Source: Scatomorpha sp964367935 (GTDB taxonomy: Bacteria; Bacillota; Clostridia; Oscillospirales; Oscillospiraceae). From it: a stretch of 64,000 bases of DNA. The notes beneath the pieces are model-generated. The model was given only the letters and a program-made list of their open reading frames with translations, was not told the origin of the DNA and did no database searches. Position 1 is the first letter of the stretch, and every line of letters begins with the position of its first letter. The stretch spans positions 62,001 through 126,000 of the forward strand of contig CAYIYZ010000006.1 of assembly GCA_964367935.1 (NCBI GenBank), read 5' to 3'. Made by a program: the position numbers and the translations under genes. Positions 8,572-15,582 of this stretch are shown one piece after another.

Positions 8572-10006
8572 CTTCGGGTCCCCCCATAGGCAAGCGCATA
8601 GTTATCACCGTACCTTTACCTTCCTTACTGCGAAGCTCCATGCTACCGCCGTGACGCAACACTATCTCCTTCGCTATAGAAAGACCCAGTCCCGTGCCAC
8701 CCGATTCTCTACTACGTGCCTTGTCCACTCTATAAAACCTATCGAACACCTTGTCCACGTCACATTCCGGTATGCCTATACCGTTGTCACGTACCGTACA
8801 CCACACTTCACCTGACTTATGGCCGGCATTTACGCTTATGCGCCCACCATCTCGTGTGTACTTCACCGCATTCGATATCATATTCATTAGCACCTGCTCA
8901 ACACGTGCCTTATCTCCTCTAATTTCCGGCATACCCGCCTGTATATCCGCCTTAAAGTTATGCCCATGACTTGCAGCCTCCATCTCCATCGCACTGAAAA
9001 TATCACGCACGGATTTATCAAAGCTAAACTGCGCAAAGTCAAACTCGATACTACCGGCGTCAAAGCGTGAAAGTGTCAACAAATCCGCCACTATTTTCGC
9101 CATGCGGTCAGACTCATTCAACACCACATTCAAGAAGCGATTGCGCATCTCGGAAGGCATATCCGGATCCTCCTCCATAGTCTCCGTATAACTTCTTATG
9201 CTCGTGATAGGTGTCCTGAGCTCATGCGACACGTTTGCAACAAACTCACGGCGCATTTCCTCAGATTTCGTCAGATCCGACAGTGTGCTCTCAAGTTGCT
9301 CCGACATCTCATTAAACGTGCGTGTCAGTACTCCTATTTCGTCATGCGCAGTATTCTCCGGTTTTTCCGAAAAGTCGCCCGATGCCGCCTTTCTTACCGC
9401 CTGCGTCAGATCCTGTATCGGTATTATCAAGGTCTTAGCCAACAAAAAGCCCAATATTAGCGATATTAAAAGGCCTACGCCCATTGCTTCCAATATTATC
9501 TCGAATAACTCGTCATTTAGCTCCCTAACGCTCTCCTTATTATCTCGTACATACACGATATACGAGCCACCCTCTCCCTCTATCGGCAAAGCAACGTCCA
9601 TATAATCAAGCTCCGAGTCACTAGCGTAACCCGACTCACCGTTTATCGCCATTAATATATTCTCCGTCGCTGACAAGCCGTTTTCCGCCGTCGTACTACC
9701 ACTTAAATACGCAGCCGTGTCACCTGATAATATGTAGAAATTGCGTGTGCTCGCATCTATGCCCAATCTACCCGAATACAGACTGAGCACCTCTGTAATG
9801 CGTTCTACTGCCATATCGTCGTCCGCCGCATCGTACAAATGGTCTGCCACATCCTGATCCGAAAATACCGACTCCATCTGGGTATAAAATTCCATTACAT
9901 AAAACTCACGCACTCCACGCAACAAAAATGCGCCCGCCACCGTCATAAGCGAGCTTATTATCACAAGTATTACCAAAACCAGTTTCGTATAAAGACTTCT
10001 ATTCAT
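8558..10006 (-). CDS. walK: Sensor histidine kinase WalK (PAS-less form)
   Basis: Membrane sensor kinase for the essential cell-wall homeostasis system. 482 residues in order: N-terminal helix (about 10-30), extracytoplasmic sensor region to about 172, second helix, HAMP domain (KTLIIPIQDLTQAVRKAASG), HisKA with the phosphorylated histidine in FVANVSHELRTPITS, and HATPase with DNGIGIPE and GGTGLGLSIAKEIV. Bacillus WalK is about 610 residues with a cytoplasmic PAS domain between HAMP and HisKA; here HAMP runs almost straight into HisKA, so that PAS domain is missing. The gene ends inside the walH start. Confidence 0.93.
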   Translation of the reverse strand: MNRSLYTKLVLVILVIISSLMTVAGAFLLRGVREFYVMEFYTQMESVFSDQDVADHLYDAADDDMAVERITEVLSLYSGRLGIDASTRNFYILSGDTAAYLSGSTTAENGLSATENILMAINGESGYASDSELDYMDVALPIEGEGGSYIVYVRDNKESVRELNDELFEIILEAMGVGLLISLILGFLLAKTLIIPIQDLTQAVRKAASGDFSEKPENTAHDEIGVLTRTFNEMSEQLESTLSDLTKSEEMRREFVANVSHELRTPITSIRSYTETMEEDPDMPSEMRNRFLNVVLNESDRMAKIVADLLTLSRFDAGSIEFDFAQFSFDKSVRDIFSAMEMEAASHGHNFKADIQAGMPEIRGDKARVEQVLMNMISNAVKYTRDGGRISVNAGHKSGEVWCTVRDNGIGIPECDVDKVFDRFYRVDKARSRESGGTGLGLSIAKEIVLRHGGSMELRSKEGKGTVITMRLPMGGPEDEVE

Positions 10007-10018
10007 CTTACTGTCCCG

Positions 10019-10714
10019 TTACAGATTGAAGTAGTAGCCGGCGCCACGTTTTGTCACGATATATGTCGGCTCCGAAGGCTTAGCTTCAAGCTTCTCTCGC
10101 AGTCTTCGTACCGCTACATCCACAGCTCTCAAGTCACCGAAGTAATCGTACTGCCACACACTACTCATCAGCTCCTCACGCGACACCACCTTGCCCGGAT
10201 TTTCCGCCAGAAAGCGTAGTAGCTCATATTCCCTATGCGTCAGATCTATCTCCGACCCATTTTTAAGCACAGCTTGTCTCGCTCTATCTATGATTATATC
10301 CTTTACTCTAAGCTCATCGCTTGCACCACTGGTTTGCGTACCCATGCTCGCCACTCGACGTATATTCGCTCGCACTCGTGCCACTACCTCACGCATGGAA
10401 AAAGGTTTCGTTATATAGTCGTCCGCTCCTTGTTCAAGACCAAACACTTTGTCCGTCTCGCCTTCTCTTGCCGTAATCATTATTATCGGGACATTATTAC
10501 CCTCTTCACGTAGCTTTCGACACACCTCAAAACCATCCATTTCCGGTAACATTACATCCAACAATATCAGGTCAGGATCCTCCTCACGTGCAAGGCGCAT
10601 ACCTTCCGCTCCGTCATACGCCGCCACCGTGAAAAAATCGTTTTTCTCCAAATTATAACGCAAAATGTCCACTATAGCATGTTCATCGTCCACTATCAGC
10701 ACTTTCTTGCCCAT
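10019..10714 (-). CDS. walR: Response regulator WalR (OmpR family)
   Basis: 231 residues with an N-terminal receiver (VLIVDDEHAIVDILRYNL; phospho-acceptor Asp in LLDVMLPEMDGFEVC) and a C-terminal winged-helix DNA-binding domain (REYELLRFLAENPGKVVSREEL, VDVAVRRLREKLE). It is followed by walK, walH and walI, the standard order. WalR controls autolysins and cell-wall genes in low-GC Gram-positives. It ends 12 bp before walK and starts 21 bp after the NUDIX gene, with which it may be co-transcribed. Confidence 0.96.
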   Translation of the reverse strand: MGKKVLIVDDEHAIVDILRYNLEKNDFFTVAAYDGAEGMRLAREEDPDLILLDVMLPEMDGFEVCRKLREEGNNVPIIMITAREGETDKVFGLEQGADDYITKPFSMREVVARVRANIRRVASMGTQTSGASDELRVKDIIIDRARQAVLKNGSEIDLTHREYELLRFLAENPGKVVSREELMSSVWQYDYFGDLRAVDVAVRRLREKLEAKPSEPTYIVTKRGAGYYFNL

Positions 10715-10735
10715 ATCTTCACACTTCCGTCCGTA

Positions 10736-11272
10736 TTATTTTTTGAGATACTCGCTCGCTTTCAGTACCGCCACTATTGTCTTTGCATCCTCTATCTCGC
10801 CCTGCATTACCATGGTCTTTAAGCTGTCCAAGCTGTGCTTTTCCACAGATAATAATTCGCCCTCGTCAAGGCACATTTCACCCTGCTCCAGTCCCATTGC
10901 CAAGTACACATGTAAAAGCTCAGTACTATAACCCGGTGAAGTCGCACAGCCGCCCAAATACACCAGCTCTTTTGCCTTATAGCCCGTCTCCTCTTTCAAT
11001 TCACGCACTGCACATTCATAATGCGCCTCGCCCCACTCGAGTTTACCTGCCGGTACCTCTAAAACGCTCTTACTCAAGGGATACCTATATTGTCGCACAC
11101 AGGTCACTTCGCCTTGCTCATCCACAGGTATTATCGCTACACCGCCCGGATGCAACACCACTTCTCTCGTAGATTGCCTGCCATCGGACAAGCGCACCTT
11201 ATCGACCTTCACATCTACAATATAGCCCTTATATTCCGTATTACCGCTTATTTTTTCTTCCAAAAATTCCAT
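10736..11272 (-). CDS. nudF: NUDIX hydrolase, probable ADP-ribose pyrophosphatase
   Basis: About 178 residues. The complete Nudix box is visible as GKLEWGEAHYECAVRELKEETGY, read as G-x5-E-x7-RELKEETGY. The upstream VRQYRYPLSKSVLEVPAGKLEWGE context with the VPAG motif is typical of ADP-ribose pyrophosphatases. These clear ADP-ribose, giving AMP and ribose-5-phosphate. The ATG start behind GGAGAGTAAAA is preferred to the GTG six codons upstream. It heads the minus-strand run before walR; function in that operon is not evident. Confidence 0.9.
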   Translation of the reverse strand: MEFLEEKISGNTEYKGYIVDVKVDKVRLSDGRQSTREVVLHPGGVAIIPVDEQGEVTCVRQYRYPLSKSVLEVPAGKLEWGEAHYECAVRELKEETGYKAKELVYLGGCATSPGYSTELLHVYLAMGLEQGEMCLDEGELLSVEKHSLDSLKTMVMQGEIEDAKTIVAVLKASEYLKK

Positions 11273-11396
11273 TTTTACTCTCCATCTCACAATTAGACTA
11301 TCATTTTACCACATTCCAACCACCATTTCCACTATTTTTGCATTGACCTCTGCCCGCATTTACTGCAAACTCTCTGTAGGGAAAGGTGGTATACAT

Positions 11397-11636
11397 ATGA
11401 AAATCGAAGTTCTCGACGACCGTCGTGTCGTCATATCGGCGCACGGCTCTCTTTGTCATGATGAGCAGAGCGCAACCGCACTTGTGCGCTCTGCTATGCA
11501 AGACGGCGGTCTCTTGCCTTGGCAGTATTTAGAGCTTGAGACATTTAACATCGGCGAAGATGTGCTTATTATAGCACGTCCTCAAAATGACATGTATGTC
11601 GAAATCGCCGACTACGTCCTGCCGTTTTTGTTTTAG
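11397..11636 (+). CDS. Hypothetical 79-residue protein
   Basis: A short open frame starting at an ATG with a good ribosome site (GGAAAGGTGGT). The product begins MKIEVLDDRRVVISAHGS and ends in a hydrophobic ADYVLPFLF. I do not recognise a family; the beta-rich alternating pattern suggests a small folded domain. It sits alone between the divergent NUDIX gene and smpB. The longer reading from 11343 has no ribosome site. Confidence 0.6.
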   Translation: MKIEVLDDRRVVISAHGSLCHDEQSATALVRSAMQDGGLLPWQYLELETFNIGEDVLIIARPQNDMYVEIADYVLPFLF

Positions 11637-11691
11637 TATAACCTTCGTTTTGTTTTCTTTGCAAAAATGTATTTTATTCTCTTGACAACTG

Positions 11692-11700
11692 TGTTATAAT
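11692..11700 (+). promoter_or_regulatory. Extended -10 promoter element for smpB
   Basis: TGTTATAAT, an extended -10 box, lies about 30 bp upstream of the smpB start. A TTGACA at 11682 is only 7 bp away and cannot be its -35 partner; the correctly spaced position holds no good -35. Confidence 0.5.
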
Positions 11701-11730
11701 GTACTTTACGTAATTGTGTATGGGAGGTGT

Positions 11731-12207
11731 ATGCCGGTGTCAAAAGCTCAGGGCGGCACAAAGCAGATTGTGTCCAACAGAAAAGCTTTTCATGAGTACT
11801 ATGTACATGAGCGTTTTGAGGCGGGTATCGAACTTTTCGGCACAGAGGTTAAGTCCATACGTGCCGGCACCGCCAACCTCAAAGATTCTTATTGTATGGT
11901 GAAAGACGGCGAGCTTTTTGCGCGCGGTCTGCACATCAGCCCTTACGAGAAGGGGAACATATTTAATCGTGACCCTTTACGCCCGAAACGACTGCTCATG
12001 CACAAGCGTGAAATTCGCAAACTGCATGCCAAAGTCATGCAAGACGGAATGGCGCTTATACCGCTCTCTTTGTACTTCAAGGACGGGCGTGTTAAGTTGG
12101 AGCTTGGGCTGTGTAAGGGTAAGAAACTGCACGATAAGCGAGACACGGAATCAGCACGTCAGGCGAAACGTGATATAGAGAGAACTTTGAAAGAGAGGAA
12201 CCAATGA
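11731..12207 (+). CDS. smpB: SsrA-binding protein SmpB
   Basis: Binds tmRNA and delivers it to stalled ribosomes for trans-translation. 158 residues, with SNRKAFHEYYVHERFEAGIEL, GTEVKSIRAGTANLKDSY and LHISPYEKGNIFNRDPLRPKRLL, all family hallmarks, and a basic C-terminal tail (KGKKLHDKRDTESARQAKRDI). The start is at ATGCCGGTG behind GGGAGGTGT. It overlaps the cyclophilin gene by four bases and lies about 570 bp upstream of ssrA, its RNA partner. Confidence 0.97.
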   Translation: MPVSKAQGGTKQIVSNRKAFHEYYVHERFEAGIELFGTEVKSIRAGTANLKDSYCMVKDGELFARGLHISPYEKGNIFNRDPLRPKRLLMHKREIRKLHAKVMQDGMALIPLSLYFKDGRVKLELGLCKGKKLHDKRDTESARQAKRDIERTLKERNQ

Positions 12208-12725
12208 TGTCAAACCCCATAGTTACCATTGAAATGGAGAGCGGCGGCATAATTAAGGCCGAGCTCTACCCCGAAATTGCACCCAACAGTGTGCGCAACT
12301 TCCTTTCACTCGTGAAGAAGGGCTATTACGACGGCGTTATTTTCCATCGTGTCATACCCGGTTTCATGATACAAGGCGGTGACCCTAACGGCACAGGCAC
12401 AGGCGGACCCGGCTACTGCATTAAGGGCGAGTTTAGCGCTAACGGCTTCAAGAACGACTTGCGTCACGCACGTGGCGTTTTGTCCATGGCGCGTACTAAC
12501 GCTCCGAACTCCGCCGGCAGTCAGTTTTTCATTATGCACGAGGACTCTCCGCACCTTGACGGTCAGTACGCTTCCTTTGGTAAGGTTACTGAGGGTCTTG
12601 ATGTAGTGGATGCTATAGCAACCACAAAGAGAAATTATAGCGATAAGCCTAAGGAAGATCAGAGGATGAAGCGTGTGACGGTCGAGACCTTCGGCAAGGA
12701 ATATGCGGAGCCGGAAACGTGCTAG
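12204..12725 (+). CDS. Cyclophilin-type peptidyl-prolyl cis-trans isomerase
   Basis: 173 residues, a single cyclophilin domain. Catalytic and binding residues are visible in VIFHRVIPGFMIQGGDPNG (catalytic Arg), the SMARTNAPNSAGSQFFIM segment and FGKVTEGLDVVDAI. No signal peptide, so cytoplasmic. It accelerates proline isomerisation in folding proteins. The start overlaps the smpB stop, suggesting translational coupling within a small operon next to ssrA. Confidence 0.95.
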   Translation: MMSNPIVTIEMESGGIIKAELYPEIAPNSVRNFLSLVKKGYYDGVIFHRVIPGFMIQGGDPNGTGTGGPGYCIKGEFSANGFKNDLRHARGVLSMARTNAPNSAGSQFFIMHEDSPHLDGQYASFGKVTEGLDVVDAIATTKRNYSDKPKEDQRMKRVTVETFGKEYAEPETC

Positions 12726-12746
12726 GCGCATAATATACACAGTATA

Positions 12747-12768
12747 AAGCGGAGGGTACTCTCCGCTT
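12747..12768 (+). terminator. Short hairpin between cyclophilin gene and ssrA
   Basis: AAGCGGAG and CTCCGCTT form an 8-bp stem with a 6-nt loop right behind the cyclophilin stop codon. It lacks a clear U-run, so it may be a weak terminator or an RNA processing site upstream of the tmRNA. Confidence 0.35.
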
Positions 12769-12774
12769 ATATAT

Positions 12775-13123
12775 GGGGCTGTACCGGTTTCGACGGGGAT
12801 GCGGCAGTCGTGATAGCGGGCGGATGCGCCTACCATCCATAAAATGGGCACTTTATAAATTAAAGAACAACAACAAAACTGTTCTTCTCGCTGCTTAAGC
12901 AGTGAGCGTTCCCTCCGGTAGTGCCGCGGACCGGAAGTGGAGCGTCGATTAGCGGCGTCCGTGCGTACGCAAAGCTTTGAGCGTACCATGCATAATGAAG
13001 CTACCAAGCTCTTGAGTGTGAAGGCCCACGCCTGAGTAAGGGAATGTAAATGACCTTCTGCGCCCGGAGAAGTTGCGATGAAAGTGTTTTCGGACAGGGG
13101 TTCAATTCCCCTCAGCTCCACCA
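12775..13123 (+). ncRNA. ssrA: Transfer-messenger RNA (tmRNA)
   Basis: Begins with GGGGCTGTACCGGTTTCGAC and ends with the T-arm GGGGTTCAATTCCCCTCAG and CCA. GGGGCTG pairs with CAGCTCC to form the acceptor stem. The messenger part ends with codons for KTVLLAA and a TAA stop at 12896-12898. The frame is open upstream back to a GCA at 12848, giving at most ALYKLKNNNKTVLLAA; the true resume codon cannot be fixed by eye. The RNA rescues stalled ribosomes with SmpB and tags the nascent chains for proteolysis. Confidence 0.97.
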
Positions 13124-13147
13124 CCAGCGTGACGCTGGACCCAATTT

Positions 13148-13182
13148 CGCGCCCCAGAGAATCTCTGGGGCGCGATTTTTTT
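13148..13182 (+). terminator. Rho-independent terminator of ssrA
   Basis: A 13-bp perfect inverted repeat (arms 13148-13160 and 13162-13174, CGCGCCCCAGAGA and its complement) is followed by a run of T, 25 bp behind the tmRNA end. Confidence 0.9.
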
Positions 13183-13189
13183 CTAGAAA

Positions 13190-13303
13190 AGGCTTTCTGC
13201 CAAACGGGATGTGCGCTATATCCTGATGGATGATAAACGGAACGTCCTATATGTCAGTGACTATTTTGAATTGTCAGCACAAGACTTAACAAAAGAAAAG
13301 TGA
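13190..13303 (+). pseudogene. Possible gene remnant behind the tmRNA
   Basis: After an in-frame TAG, a 37-codon frame runs to TGA at 13301-13303. Its translation (parts: KRDVRYILMDDKRNVLYVSD, then YFELSAQDLTKEK) has the composition of a real protein, but there is no start codon at its beginning and no ribosome site. I read it as the C-terminal remnant of a lost gene. The family is not recognised. Confidence 0.35.
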
Positions 13304-13326
13304 TACGTCTATATTTAAATACAAAT

Positions 13327-13983
13327 TTATCTCAACAGCGTAAACTCATTCTTATGATAATCAATGAGTCCGTCTTTTTTCATTTTTGATAATTCATTCG
13401 ACAAGGCACTTCTATCCGCACACAAAAAGCTCGCAAGCTCTTCCCTGTTCATTGTTATTGCAAATTTGCTTTCACCCATACTCTCATAATGGAAGTAGGT
13501 GAGCACTTTATCTCGTAAAGATTTCTTTGAAATCACGTCTATCCTTCGGTTGAGATACAGGCTCTTATTCGCTACCACCTTCAGCATATTGGATATTAAT
13601 TGCTGGTGGAAAACACAGGACGAACTGCACATCCTTATTATCTTCCTATAGTCAAAAAACAGCACCTCGCTCCCTGCTGCAGAAATAATAGACACAGGAC
13701 TTCTGAAAACTTCAGCGCAGACAAATACTTCAGCAAATATATCGCCCTCCGTGAGCTCGGCAATAACAACTTCGTTGCCTTCATAATCCGTTTTGACTAT
13801 CTTGACAACTCCCCCAAGCACTGCCCCTACAAAATTTATACTATCGCCTTCATTTAGTATAACTTCATTTTTGCCGTAACTCTTGTCAAATGCCGCTAGG
13901 CAGGTTAGCATAGAGTAGAAATCTTTCTCCTCTATGCTATCGAAAAGAGTGTTTCCTAATATTTTAGAATATTTATCTTTCAT
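13327..13983 (-). CDS. Crp/Fnr-family transcriptional regulator
   Basis: 218 residues. N-terminal cyclic-nucleotide-binding-like beta-roll (NEVILNEGDSINFVGAVLGG, with AELTEGDIFAE), a long dimer helix around residues 120-150, and a C-terminal winged helix (MNREELASFLCADRSALSNELSKMKKDGLI). The FNR-type N-terminal cysteine cluster is absent, and the arginine-serine cAMP pocket is not evident, so the effector is unknown. It is divergent from a ferredoxin-like gene, the arrangement seen for regulators of hybrid-cluster protein and nitrosative stress genes in Clostridia. Palindromes in the shared intergenic region are likely operators. Confidence 0.9.
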   Translation of the reverse strand: MKDKYSKILGNTLFDSIEEKDFYSMLTCLAAFDKSYGKNEVILNEGDSINFVGAVLGGVVKIVKTDYEGNEVVIAELTEGDIFAEVFVCAEVFRSPVSIISAAGSEVLFFDYRKIIRMCSSSCVFHQQLISNMLKVVANKSLYLNRRIDVISKKSLRDKVLTYFHYESMGESKFAITMNREELASFLCADRSALSNELSKMKKDGLIDYHKNEFTLLR

Positions 13984-13995
13984 AACAGGCTCCTT

Positions 13996-14011
13996 CGTTG
14001 TCTAAACAACG
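13996..14011. promoter_or_regulatory. Palindrome, likely Crp/Fnr-type operator
   Basis: CGTTGT-CTAA-ACAACG is a perfect 6-4-6 inverted repeat in the leader of the regulator gene, 12 bp before its start and downstream of its promoter. A related GTTGAACAAC lies at 14076-14085 ahead of the ferredoxin gene. Confidence 0.55.
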
Positions 14012-14025
14012 GTAATGTTATTTTA

Positions 14026-14055
14026 ATTATACTATAATATGCGTAAAGTAGTCAA
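14026..14055 (-). promoter_or_regulatory. Promoter of the Crp/Fnr regulator gene
   Basis: On the minus strand TTGACT (14055-14050) and TATAAT (14031-14026) are spaced by 18 bp, upstream of the palindrome at 13996-14011. Confidence 0.55.
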
Positions 14056-14075
14056 CGAGGCCGGTAAATACAAAA

Positions 14076-14085
14076 GTTGAACAAC
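14076..14085. promoter_or_regulatory. Half-length palindrome ahead of the ferredoxin gene
   Basis: GTTGAACAAC is a perfect 10-bp palindrome sharing GTTG and CAAC ends with the operator candidate at 13996-14011. It lies 38 bp before the ferredoxin start. Confidence 0.35.
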
Positions 14086-14122
14086 AATGAATCTAAAAAT
14101 AAATTAATTGGGAGAATAAAAA

Positions 14123-14788
14123 ATGAGTAAGAAGATTATTAAAATTGATGAAGAGAAATGTGTGGGCTGTGGTCTCTGTGCCAATGCTTGCAAACAAAGC
14201 GCTATTGAAATCATTGACGGAAAAGCTAAGGTTACTCGTGAGGATTATTGTGATGGCATTGGAAATTGTCTGCCTGTTTGCCCTGTTAATGCTATTAGTT
14301 TTTCTGACAAGGATGTTGCTGACAAAGATGTAAAACCTTTGCCTTGCGGTTGCCCGGGCAGTAATTCGAAAGAGCTAACACCTGTAGTGCAAGAGCCTGA
14401 TAATTTTATGAGCAAGCCTAAATCTCAACTTAGACAATGGCCTGTGCAAATAAAACTCGTACCGGAAAATGCACCTTACTTTAACAATGCGCATCTGTTG
14501 ATCGCTGCAGACTGCTCAGCATATTCTTATGCCAATTTCCATAACGAATTTATGAGAAATAAAGTAACATTAATTGGATGTCCTAAACTTGACGATGGCG
14601 ACTACTCTGATAAACTTACCCGAATTATAGAAAGAAACAACATTAAAAGCGTTACCGTAGTTCGCATGGAAGTCCCTTGTTGCGGCGGGATTGAAAACGC
14701 CACAGTGGACGCACTCAAGGCAAGTGGAAAATTCATCCCATGGCAAATAGTGACTATATCAACGGATGGTATGATTATAGACAATTAG
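14123..14788 (+). CDS. Ferredoxin-like protein with two [4Fe-4S] motifs
   Basis: 221 residues. The first 65 form a bacterial 2x[4Fe-4S] ferredoxin: CVGCGLCANACKQSAIEI and, in modified form, CDGIGNCLPVCPVNAI. A CGCPG segment follows, then a globular domain (AHLLIAADCSAYSYANFHNE, LIGCPKLDDGDY, EVPCCGGI) with several more conserved cysteines. This architecture is known in clostridial genes linked to Crp/Fnr regulators and hybrid-cluster protein. It is probably cytoplasmic electron transfer; the partner is not in the window. Confidence 0.85.
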   Translation: MSKKIIKIDEEKCVGCGLCANACKQSAIEIIDGKAKVTREDYCDGIGNCLPVCPVNAISFSDKDVADKDVKPLPCGCPGSNSKELTPVVQEPDNFMSKPKSQLRQWPVQIKLVPENAPYFNNAHLLIAADCSAYSYANFHNEFMRNKVTLIGCPKLDDGDYSDKLTRIIERNNIKSVTVVRMEVPCCGGIENATVDALKASGKFIPWQIVTISTDGMIIDN

Positions 14789-14901
14789 CCCTTCACTATT
14801 AAATGCGATTTCTTTCAACTTTCTTTTAATTTTCCTAAACGAAACTTTTATTTTCTGAAATATAATTGTATACTAAAGATATATTATAGCGGAGGTGCTC
14901 T

Positions 14902-15582
14902 ATGAAAATATTGGTTGTCGATGATGAAAAGGATATTAGAGGACTTATAAAACTTTATTTGGCAAATGAAAATTATGAGCTCATTGAGGCTGAAAACGGC
15001 ATTGAGGCGCTCTCGATTCTTGATGACACCTTCGACCTCGTTCTTCTCGATGTAATGATGCCGAAAATGGACGGCATTCAAACTTGCATTGAAATCAGGA
15101 AGACCCTCAACACCCCTATCATCTTCCTAACTGCAAAATCAGAAGACATGGATAAGTACACCGGCTTCACCTCAGGCGGTGACGATTATATCACAAAGCC
15201 CTTTAACCCTATAGACCTCACGTCTCGTATAAAAGCCCAGATTAGAAGATACAGAACTTATACCGGAAATACTCTGAACTCGGACGAGGTGACCTTGGGG
15301 AACCTAACCGTAAATCTTGTCGCTAAAACAGTGCAAAAAAATGAGGAAGTCATTAAGCTGACTAAAATCGAATTTTCTATTTTAGAGCTGTTCTTAAGTA
15401 ACAGGAGACGTGTATTCAGTCTGGAGCAAATCTATACTCGCGTTTGGGGTGAGGATAGTGTATTAAACGCCGAAAGCACCGTTTCGGTCCATATCAGAAA
15501 TCTGAGAAATAAAATCGAAGATGATATAACTAAGCCTCAATATATAAAAACTGTTTGGGGGAGCGGTTATCGTGTGGATTAA
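14902..15582 (+). CDS. OmpR-family response regulator (VanR-like)
   Basis: 226 residues: receiver with acidic pocket ILVVDDEKDI and phospho-acceptor Asp in LLDVMMPKMDG, then a winged helix (LTKIEFSILELFLSNRRRVFSLEQIYTRVWG). Start behind GCGGAGGTGC. It overlaps the kinase gene by 11 bp, and an ABC exporter follows, the typical set-up in which the regulator induces a peptide-antibiotic or envelope-stress transporter. The AT-rich codon use differs from the core genes upstream. Confidence 0.93.
   Translation: MKILVVDDEKDIRGLIKLYLANENYELIEAENGIEALSILDDTFDLVLLDVMMPKMDGIQTCIEIRKTLNTPIIFLTAKSEDMDKYTGFTSGGDDYITKPFNPIDLTSRIKAQIRRYRTYTGNTLNSDEVTLGNLTVNLVAKTVQKNEEVIKLTKIEFSILELFLSNRRRVFSLEQIYTRVWGEDSVLNAESTVSVHIRNLRNKIEDDITKPQYIKTVWGSGYRVD

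Noticed and set aside
11682..11700. TTGACA next to TATAAT before smpB as a classic promoter pair
   Set aside because: The spacer is only 7 bp, far from the 16-18 bp needed; only the extended -10 is kept.
12306..13124. 272-codon minus-strand open frame
   Set aside because: It runs antisense through the cyclophilin gene and the whole tmRNA; both are certain, so the frame is a coincidence.
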